Assembly: GCA_030666035.1 (NCBI GenBank)
Contig: DAOUYQ010000033.1
Span: 1 to 8,083, forward strand
Length of the DNA: 8,083 nucleotides
DNA from: Microcaldota archaeon
GTDB taxonomy: Archaea; Micrarchaeota; Micrarchaeia; Anstonellales; Bilamarchaeaceae
Reading direction: 5' to 3'
This document shows positions 1 through 4,525 of the stretch, piece after piece; positions within the stretch are counted from its first letter, which is position 1, and each line of letters starts with the position of its first letter. The notes under the pieces were generated by a model. It did no database searches, was not told the DNA's origin, and saw only the letters and a list, made by a program, of their open reading frames with translations. The position numbers and the translations under genes were made by a program.

Positions 1-1016
1 ACAGGTTCTTGCATGGAAGGCGAACCCCGGGGTACATTTACTGCGGTGGTTAGCTTTGCAGCTTCCTGCCCTACACGCTCAACAATGGATTCACGCCTCT
101 TTTCCCGTGGCTCAGGAGCCCTTCGTGGCTGTTCTGCTGGAACCGCTGAAGGCATCACAGTGTTCCTCCCTGAAGGTATCGGGGCCAGTGCTTTGCCCTT
201 TGCCTCAAATGGAATCTTGTTCTTGAGGCATTTCATCACTTCTTTCCGCGTAAGTTCTTCAACTTCCTTTCCTGTAGGTGCCCTTGCAAGGAAATCAATG
301 TCTGCCCCTGCATTTACAAGCTCACGGAGTATCATGTCGCCTCCGCGGTCTCCATCCAGGAAAGCGGTTGATTCCTTCTCCTTGCTCATGCTCACAATTG
401 TTGGTGGAATCTTGGCCCCGCCAATCGCAACTACATTTGAGAGGTCTTTTTTGAGCAGGTTCACTACATCCGCCCTTCCCTCTACCATGATTACTGATTC
501 AACCCGGGCTATTCCCGGACCTGATGGGAGCCTATCGCGCCCATAAGTAGTAATCTCAGCAGCTTTCACTTCTTCCCTTACCATATCAGAAATCTCCTGG
601 CTTTCAGGAAGCTCAGTATTGATAAGGTTGCGCAAAAGTTTTTTGGAGCGATCTATTAGCCTGTCCCTCTTTATGCTTCGCGTATCCTCAATCTTGCTGA
701 TTTTGATCTTGGCTTCACAGGGACCCACCCTCTCTACGGTTTCAATTGCTGCACCAATTATGCAGGTTTCTACCATATCCAGGGAACTTGGGGCCTTGAT
801 CACCCCCCTGGTTTTCCCCCTGCCTGGGTGCAAATCAACCTCGATTCTCCCGATTCTCCCATTTTTCTGAAGGTCCCTTAGGTCAAGTTCTTCTCCAAGG
901 AGCCCTTCAGTCTGGCCGAAAATTGCCCCGACCACATCAGGTTTATCTACTATTCCATCAACATCTACATCAGCATAAATGAGGTATTTGACTGTATCTA
1001 TATATGTTTTTGCCAT
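1..1016 (-). CDS. dnaG: Archaeal DnaG primase-like protein (partial, C-terminus beyond window)
   Basis: The visible 338 residues begin MAKTYIDTVKYLIYADVDVDG and read without a stop to the window edge. This N-terminal part (about 1-165) is typical of archaeal DnaG. A TOPRIM domain follows: the glutamate motif VIMVEGRAD with E179, then LDGDRGGD with D221 and D223, the expected metal-binding acidic residues. A polar, charged linker occupies about 255-338, and the C-terminal domain is missing only because the window ends. In the family, archaeal DnaG has some primer-synthesis activity in vitro and is also a stable exosome subunit that favours A-rich RNA. The start at 1016 is supported by AAAGGTGA four bases upstream and by conservation of the N-terminus. 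A TATA-like box lies at 1038-1047. It is the last gene of a minus-strand block after a small TOPRIM gene, separated by a long A-rich spacer. Identity is nearly certain; which of the two roles dominates here is not visible. Confidence 0.96.
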   Translation of the reverse strand, partial: MAKTYIDTVKYLIYADVDVDGIVDKPDVVGAIFGQTEGLLGEELDLRDLQKNGRIGRIEVDLHPGRGKTRGVIKAPSSLDMVETCIIGAAIETVERVGPCEAKIKISKIEDTRSIKRDRLIDRSKKLLRNLINTELPESQEISDMVREEVKAAEITTYGRDRLPSGPGIARVESVIMVEGRADVVNLLKKDLSNVVAIGGAKIPPTIVSMSKEKESTAFLDGDRGGDMILRELVNAGADIDFLARAPTGKEVEELTRKEVMKCLKNKIPFEAKGKALAPIPSGRNTVMPSAVPAEQPRRAPEPREKRRESIVERVGQEAAKLTTAVNVPRGSPSMQEP

Positions 1017-1037
1017 TTTTTCACCTTTATTTCATTG

Positions 1038-1047
1038 TTTATATTTT
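1038..1047 (-). promoter_or_regulatory. TATA-box candidate for dnaG
   Basis: The minus strand reads AAAATATAAA here, centred about 26 bases before the dnaG ATG at 1016, the classical archaeal TATA-to-start distance. If used, it would give an almost leaderless dnaG transcript. The strong AAAGGTGA just before the ATG instead argues that longer, leadered mRNAs are also translated. The surrounding DNA is extremely A/T-rich, so a chance match is quite possible. Confidence 0.4.
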
Positions 1048-1280
1048 TCGTTTTATTTTCGTTTTTAGTTCTGTTTTTTGTTTCCTTTTTGTTTTGTTTT
1101 TTGTTTCCTTTTTGTTTTGTTTTTTGTTTCGTTTTTGTTTTGTTTTTATTTTGTTTTTGTTTTCAATTTTATTTTCGTTTTTCGTTTCGTTTTTGTTTTC
1201 AGTTTTTTTTGTTTTTTTGTTTTTTCTTTTCAGTTTCATTTTGTTTTTTTGTTCTATTTTCTATTTTTCTGTTTCCATCT
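1040..1280. repeat. Low-complexity T-rich (+) / A-rich (-) spacer
   Basis: This spacer is built almost wholly of T runs broken by single G or C bases. A hand count gives 137 T in the 180 bases of 1081-1260 (76%). Stop codons are rare in it, so spurious open frames appear on both strands (phenylalanine-rich on +, lysine/asparagine-rich on -). It separates the small TOPRIM gene, whose stop is at 1283, from dnaG. Read-through transcription from the upstream gene would give a roughly 250-nt A-rich, unstructured stretch before dnaG. It does not resemble a terminator for the minus-strand genes, because the uridine runs would appear only in a + strand RNA and no + strand gene precedes it. Confidence 0.9.
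1074..1142. repeat. Tandem repeat, three 23-bp units
   Basis: Inside the T-rich spacer three adjacent 23-base units occupy 1074-1096, 1097-1119 and 1120-1142. Each follows the pattern T6-G-T3-CC-T5-G-T4-G. Units 1 and 2 are identical and unit 3 differs by one base (CG for CC). Degenerate relatives of the unit continue to about 1240. The arrangement suggests replication slippage or unequal exchange. There are no spacers, so this is not a CRISPR array. Confidence 0.9.
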
Positions 1281-1282
1281 TT

Positions 1283-1627
1283 TCAATCTTCTTCAATCTC
1301 TTTTATTTTTTCCAGATACTTCTTCCCAAAGTTCTCTACAAATGTAAGCCTGAGTATTGCCATGAGTTTTTTCCGTGTTTCTAAGTCTGCGCGTATTCCG
1401 CAGCTTTCCAGTTCCCCCTTTGCCATCTTCGCCAGCTCTTCACCTGTTTTGTCCCTGTCGGTGAGCACAACTGCTTCACACACACCCATTCTGCCTGCAC
1501 TCTCACACGCTTTGCGGAGCCTTCCGCTGGAAATCTGGAGCACAACGCCGTTTTTCATGTAAGGCTCCAGTGCCTGCTGGTCCTTTTTTCCTTCTATTAG
1601 CACCACCGAACTCTCCAGTTTTTCCAT
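1283..1627 (-). CDS. Small TOPRIM-domain protein (UPF0292-like)
   Basis: The 114-residue protein is little more than a single TOPRIM fold. VVLIEGKKDQQALE carries the metal-binding glutamate (E12) and VVLTDRDKTGEEL the aspartate pair (D57, D59). The tail, R-x(3)-L ... FVENFGKKYLEKI, resembles the conserved end of the archaeal UPF0292 'small primase-like' family. Members are about 110-140 residues. Their function is not established; relatives with the same fold include RNase M5, primases and topoisomerases. I chose the ATG at 1627 because it lies 7 bases after the stop of the DUF167 gene, with AAGGAG upstream. A TTG at 1675, overlapping that gene, would add a 16-residue helix also seen in relatives. 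It is probably cotranscribed with DUF167 and perhaps dnaG, which also holds a TOPRIM domain. Confidence 0.85.
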   Translation of the reverse strand: MEKLESSVVLIEGKKDQQALEPYMKNGVVLQISSGRLRKACESAGRMGVCEAVVLTDRDKTGEELAKMAKGELESCGIRADLETRKKLMAILRLTFVENFGKKYLEKIKEIEED

Positions 1628-1634
1628 AATTTTC

Positions 1635-1898
1635 TTAAGCTCCTTTTCCTGCGCCTGCAGCTCTGAGTGCGTCAAGCACCTCTTTCTCGGTCCCTTCAAT
1701 CTCAAGCACCTTGTTCCTTGCTTTTGCCCCCGAAACAAGCCTCACTTCCTTCTTGAGAAGCTTCTTCAGCCCTTTTAGGAGCGCAATGTTTGCCTTGTTG
1801 CCTTCAGCCTTCTCCTTCACGTATACCCTAAATCCATCGGTTGTTGGCTCTAGCCTGAACGCTTTTGCATTTGGCACTATCCTCAGCTGTATTTTCAT
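1635..1898 (-). CDS. DUF167 / UPF0235 (YggU-like) protein
   Basis: This 87-residue protein has the order seen across the UPF0235 family: an opening strand (MKIQLRIVPNAKA), a second strand (GFRVYVKEKA), the hallmark N-KAN-ALLKGLKKLL segment (about 33-47), then VRLVSGAKARNKVLEI (about 53-68) and a C-terminal helix. The usual GKAN reads G-N-KAN here, with one extra residue. Family members are small single-domain proteins of unknown biochemical role in all three domains of life. The ATG at 1898 begins exactly where the family N-terminus should. No strong ribosome binding site is visible. The TOPRIM gene follows after 7 bases, implying a shared transcript. A perfect 12-bp palindrome lies 24-35 bases upstream. 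Confidence 0.9.
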   Translation of the reverse strand: MKIQLRIVPNAKAFRLEPTTDGFRVYVKEKAEGNKANIALLKGLKKLLKKEVRLVSGAKARNKVLEIEGTEKEVLDALRAAGAGKGA

Positions 1899-1921
1899 GA
1901 TTTACACTTGTTTTCCTATGG

Positions 1922-1933
1922 ATTCTGCAGAAT
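1922..1933. promoter_or_regulatory. Perfect 12-bp palindrome upstream of DUF167 gene
   Basis: ATTCTGCAGAAT is its own reverse complement and lies 24-35 bases before the DUF167 start codon, the zone where an archaeal TATA box would lie. A dimeric repressor bound there could block initiation. No separate clear TATA box is seen in this spacer. A role as operator is inference from position and symmetry only. Confidence 0.35.
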
Positions 1934-1949
1934 AAGAGTAAGAAAGTGA

Positions 1950-2010
1950 GCTGTGCACTGTTGACACAACGGTCATGGCATGAAGCTACCGCGGCCATCC
2001 TATGCACAGC
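1950..2010. other. Intergenic inverted-repeat element, possible structured RNA
   Basis: Perfect 8-bp arms GCTGTGCA (1950-1957) and TGCACAGC (2003-2010) enclose two further potential hairpins: GTTG/CAAC (1960-1963 with 1967-1970) and ATGGC/GCCAT (1975-1979 with 1994-1998). Together they could form a compact three-way junction. A competing fold pairs CGGT 1970-1973 with ACCG 1988-1991. Local GC is higher than in the neighbouring spacers, as often seen for structured RNA in AT-rich genomes. A run of five T follows at 2021-2025 on the + strand, which could end a + strand transcript. On the minus strand the element lies in the mRNA between the CBS and DUF167 genes. Strand and function are undetermined. 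Confidence 0.45.
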
Positions 2011-2023
2011 GTGAGTGTCATTT

Positions 2024-2449
2024 TTAGCGGCCAGCTTTGGCACGCTCTTCCAGCAGGTCTACAATCGAAGGGAATACACCCATTATGTCTCCCTCGCTGA
2101 TCATTCCCACCAGTTCATTATTTTCATTGACCACAGGAAACCTTTTCAGGCTGTATTGCCGCATCATCTTGGCAGCTTCCTCCAGAGTTGTTTCCGGACG
2201 GACCACCTTGAGCGGGGTGCTCATTATTTTTCCTGCAGTAATTTTTGAAGAATCTTCCCCTAGTGCCACGACTTGGTGGATTATATCTTTCTCAGTAATT
2301 ATTCCTTCTGCTTTCTTGTTCTTTGCTATTACTATTGACCCAATGTCGTGAATCTTCATAAGTTTTGCAACTTCGCTTACGGGTGAGCCTTCTTCAATGG
2401 AAATAACATCTTGTTTCATTATGTCTCCTACTCTTATTTCCGAACCCAT
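2024..2449 (-). CDS. Tandem CBS-domain protein
   Basis: This 141-residue protein is two CBS domains and nothing else. CBS1 (about 8-62) contains the VGDIMKQDVISIEEGSPVSEVAKLM opening and GIITEKDII. CBS2 (about 75-130) contains GKIMSTPLKVVRPETTLEEAAKMM and GMISEGDIM. Such paired domains form a Bateman module that binds adenine nucleotides or S-adenosylmethionine. Stand-alone archaeal versions are presumed energy sensors acting on a partner, and the partner cannot be named here. I chose the ATG at 2449 because MGSEIRVGDIM matches the usual family start. An in-frame ATG at 2515 would add 22 atypical residues that overlap the promoter palindrome and a strong hairpin. No ribosome binding site is obvious. 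It has its own TATA box and operator-like repeat, so it is probably transcribed independently of cdc6. Confidence 0.92.
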   Translation of the reverse strand: MGSEIRVGDIMKQDVISIEEGSPVSEVAKLMKIHDIGSIVIAKNKKAEGIITEKDIIHQVVALGEDSSKITAGKIMSTPLKVVRPETTLEEAAKMMRQYSLKRFPVVNENNELVGMISEGDIMGVFPSIVDLLEERAKAGR

Positions 2450-2467
2450 GGTTCTCTTTTTGCAAGA

Positions 2468-2489
2468 GAAGGTTTTAAAACAAACCTTC
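2468..2489. promoter_or_regulatory. 8-bp stem hairpin in CBS gene leader
   Basis: GAAGGTTT (2468-2475) and AAACCTTC (2482-2489) are perfect inverted arms around a 6-base loop. The element lies 19-40 bases upstream of the CBS start codon, downstream of the predicted transcription start, so it would fold in the mRNA leader. It could affect translation or bind a regulator. There is no T-run suited to a minus-strand terminator. Confidence 0.5.
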
Positions 2490-2497
2490 CCGTTCTC

Positions 2498-2514
2498 TGC
2501 ACTTATTATGTGCA
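2498..2514. promoter_or_regulatory. Operator-like inverted repeat between TATA box and predicted start
   Basis: TGCAC (2498-2502) and GTGCA (2510-2514) flank a 7-base AT spacer. The 17-bp dyad sits between the TATA box (2521-2528) and the predicted initiation point near 2498. This is a favourite position for archaeal repressors that block polymerase recruitment. The bound factor is unknown. Confidence 0.45.
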
Positions 2515-2520
2515 AAAAGC

Positions 2521-2528
2521 TTTATAAA
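2521..2528 (-). promoter_or_regulatory. TATA box of the CBS gene
   Basis: The minus strand reads GGTTTATAAAGC around this position, and TTTATAAA is a near-ideal archaeal TATA box. It predicts initiation about 25 bases downstream, near 2498, giving a leader of roughly 50 nt. Confidence 0.6.
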
Positions 2529-2565
2529 CCCTTCATTTTCCCCTTTTTACAACAATCTATGCAAC

Positions 2566-3633
2566 TCACCTTCTTATTTTGAAAACCCTGGTCCTTCCCC
2601 CACCCTTGCCAGAGAACACAGATTCAATCAGGCCCATGCTCTCCAGCTTCCCCAGGTGCAGCCGCACAGTACGCTCATTTTTTCCAATCTCCCCATAAAT
2701 CTCCCCGCTTTTCAATCCCTCTCCTCCTTCCTGAATAATTTTGATAATTTTCCTGTCCAGCTCCCCCAAGCTCTCAATTTTCTCCTTTTTCAGGCTCTTT
2801 AGCACGCCCCCCTTCACGGTCTCAACATCATCCACGATAATCTCGTTTCTCCCCTCTTTCTCCGCATTGCGCCCTGCAAGCCAAAGCAGATTAAGCGCAA
2901 TTCTTGCATCCCCCCCATTTTTTGCCCCAAACCCTGAGCACACACCAATCACTTCCTCACTGTATGCTCCCGGGAACAAGCCAAGTTTAGCCCGCCCCCT
3001 TACAATCTCCTTCAATTCCGCAGGAGTATAACGCTTAAATTCCATAAAAGACTGGAGGAGAGAACTGCGGATCCGCGTATCCAGCTGCGCGAGCATTTCC
3101 CCCCTATTGGTAATTGCAATAACTTCAACATCAATTCCCTCATTTTCCTTTATCCTAATCAGGTCATAAAATATGCCCTGTTCATCCCCAGCAACCACAT
3201 CAGCTTCATCAAGCACAATCACAGGCACCTTTTCAGTCTGCTTCAGCACCCCCACAAGCTCTGCCCAAACTTCATCAACTGCAACTCCGCGCCTCGGAAC
3301 AAATATTCCAACCTTCTCGGCAATCTTGCTTAAAATAGAAAACCTGCTCGGATAGTTCCAGCAATTCAAATAAACAATAAAACACCTGGAAGTATAATCC
3401 GAGAGTTCCCTGAGCACATGCTTTACCGTGCACGTTTTCCCGGTTCCCGGTGCCCCATAAACCACAATGCTCTGCGGCCTCCGCTTCTCAGAAATCGGCC
3501 TGAGCGCAAACGCAAGTTCCTTAACCTCCTTTTCCCTCTCCATAATCTCCTGTGGAATATAGTCTGGTGCAAATGCCCCCTCATTCTTGAAAATTCTCCC
3601 GCCGTTCCCTAGTTCCCTAAACACGTTTCCCAT
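2566..3633 (-). CDS. cdc6: Orc1/Cdc6 replication initiator
   Basis: This 355-residue AAA+ ATPase has all the expected elements. The N-terminal FAPDYIPQEIMEREKEVKEL (21-40) is the Orc1/Cdc6 entry motif. Walker A is GAPGTGKT (60-67) and Walker B VIVLDEAD (138-145). Sensor 1 is VIAITN (171-176). LDTRIRSSL (184-192) corresponds to the initiator-specific/arginine-finger zone, and GGDARIAL (240-247) carries the sensor 2 arginine R244. A winged-helix DNA-binding domain fills about 285-355 (ERTVRLHLGKLESMGLI). In archaea these proteins bind origin recognition boxes and load MCM. The protein is somewhat shorter than the roughly 400 residues common in the family. GGTGG five bases before the ATG supports the start. 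It is divergent from an unknown gene, and their spacer carries an inverted repeat that could be an initiator or regulator site. Confidence 0.97.
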   Translation of the reverse strand: MGNVFRELGNGGRIFKNEGAFAPDYIPQEIMEREKEVKELAFALRPISEKRRPQSIVVYGAPGTGKTCTVKHVLRELSDYTSRCFIVYLNCWNYPSRFSILSKIAEKVGIFVPRRGVAVDEVWAELVGVLKQTEKVPVIVLDEADVVAGDEQGIFYDLIRIKENEGIDVEVIAITNRGEMLAQLDTRIRSSLLQSFMEFKRYTPAELKEIVRGRAKLGLFPGAYSEEVIGVCSGFGAKNGGDARIALNLLWLAGRNAEKEGRNEIIVDDVETVKGGVLKSLKKEKIESLGELDRKIIKIIQEGGEGLKSGEIYGEIGKNERTVRLHLGKLESMGLIESVFSGKGGGRTRVFKIRR

Positions 3634-3646
3634 TTATTCCACCAAG

Positions 3647-3693
3647 TATTCTACAGTATATTATGGCAGATTAATAAGGATTATCGTAGAATA
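3647..3693. promoter_or_regulatory. Inverted repeat around AT-rich core in cdc6 divergent spacer
   Basis: TATTCTAC (3647-3654) and GTAGAATA (3686-3693) are perfect 8-bp inverted arms separated by 31 bp of mostly A/T sequence containing TATA-like stretches usable in both directions (around 3655-3665 and 3668-3680). The paired, facing sites beside an initiator gene could be regulator sites for the two divergent promoters. They could also be recognition boxes flanking an unwinding element. The arms do not match the canonical mini-ORB sequence, so the origin reading is speculative. Confidence 0.4.
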
Positions 3694-3715
3694 TGCCCCA
3701 AGGCGGCGAACCGAT

Positions 3716-4525
3716 ATGAAAAAGGGCACTGCAATAAAGCTTCAGATTGTGGGGGAAACAAGGTCCCCTACAAGGAAAGTAAGGCTCAGGACACTTGCAA
3801 CATACGAGCACAATCCAGCCTTTGGAAGAAAACCGTTCTTTTCTGCACATGAGAAAGCAAAAGAACTAGGGGGAACACTCATTTCTATAAGAACGGGAGT
3901 GAGGCTCCTCCATGCACTCTCCAATGCAGAAGTTTATGGAAAAAGGGAAGAAAGCTCCAGCCCAGAAGGTCTTTTTATTCCAACACCTGGCCTGGAAATG
4001 CTCTTGGAAGGGGCAAAGAAAAAAGAAATGCATTTTGCCCGGAACCTGCCTGGCCCATTCTGGAGCGGGGGCCTCCTTATCTCTTCGGGAGGAAGGGAAT
4101 TTGGCAGTGAAATAGTTATGGGCCCAAGTCCGTGGTGCACGGAAAAAAGTGTTTTCCAGGTTCCGCGTGAATTGGAGCGGGCAAAGGGAATATCCTTGCT
4201 CTATGAACCAGGAACATGGAACTTCTACAATGAAGGAAACGAAACACTTTACCTTCCCGGGGAAGATGCGCGCCCGGTGTGGATTCCATCAGGAAACAAA
4301 TTTGATTTATCTGTGCTGGACAAAGGAACTGATCTTGAACCTGGTGAAACCCCCATGCCAGACATAACAATTTTTGTTCTCTCCCGGAACGTTGAATGGG
4401 TAGGGCCGCCTCTATGTGCCATTTCTCCTTCAGACAACAGGAGCATACGGATATCTGCCCTGCTTCCGCCGCACGCCCCAATGGGCGCAATTATGGAACT
4501 TCCCTGGGAAAGCATTCAGGAATAA
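3716..4525 (+). CDS. Hypothetical protein, 269 aa, family not recognised
   Basis: I do not recognise this family. The protein starts MKKGTAIKLQIVGETRSPTRKVRLRTLATYEHNPAF and has no signal peptide or membrane segment, so it is probably cytoplasmic. The sequence is rich in Gly, Pro and short hydrophobic strands (for example GTLISIRTGVRLLHAL at 53-68, GPFWSGGLLISSGGREFG at 113-130 and ITIFVLSRNVEWVGPPL at 217-233), suggesting a largely beta fold. Cysteines are few (C141, C234). The ATG at 3716 is preferred: an in-frame ATG at 3587 would extend the frame back over the start of cdc6 on the other strand. GGCGG lies about nine bases upstream. It is divergent from cdc6 and its stop directly abuts the stop of the radical SAM gene. 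The long open frame with host-like composition makes it credible, but no function can be assigned. Confidence 0.75.
   Translation: MKKGTAIKLQIVGETRSPTRKVRLRTLATYEHNPAFGRKPFFSAHEKAKELGGTLISIRTGVRLLHALSNAEVYGKREESSSPEGLFIPTPGLEMLLEGAKKKEMHFARNLPGPFWSGGLLISSGGREFGSEIVMGPSPWCTEKSVFQVPRELERAKGISLLYEPGTWNFYNEGNETLYLPGEDARPVWIPSGNKFDLSVLDKGTDLEPGETPMPDITIFVLSRNVEWVGPPLCAISPSDNRSIRISALLPPHAPMGAIMELPWESIQE

Noticed and set aside
13..546. 177-aa open frame antisense to dnaG
   Set aside because: The opposite strand encodes unmistakable DnaG; the antisense frame is a shadow.
1074..1142. CRISPR-like array
   Set aside because: The 23-bp units are directly adjacent with no unique spacers and very low complexity.
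1039..1239. 66-aa Lys/Asn/Glu-rich open frame on the minus strand before dnaG
   Set aside because: It is only the translation of the A-rich low-complexity tract, is out of frame with dnaG, and resembles no protein.
1004..1384. Phe-rich open frames on the + strand that look like membrane proteins
   Set aside because: They are translations of poly-T DNA in several frames at once; they stay open because stop codons are rare in this composition.
1950..2010. tRNA-like reading of the inverted-repeat element
   Set aside because: At 61 nt it is too short and lacks an identifiable T-arm (TTCRANY) and anticodon arm.
3587..3715. Upstream start for the 269-aa gene
   Set aside because: It would overlap the first codons of cdc6 on the opposite strand and add 43 atypical residues.
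3634..3715. Canonical mini-ORB origin boxes
   Set aside because: I found no match to the known mini-ORB consensus; only the unrelated TATTCTAC inverted pair is present.
4116..4490. 124-aa minus-strand frame inside the 269-aa gene
   Set aside because: It has no recognisable motif and lies entirely within a longer, better-supported frame with a plausible promoter region.
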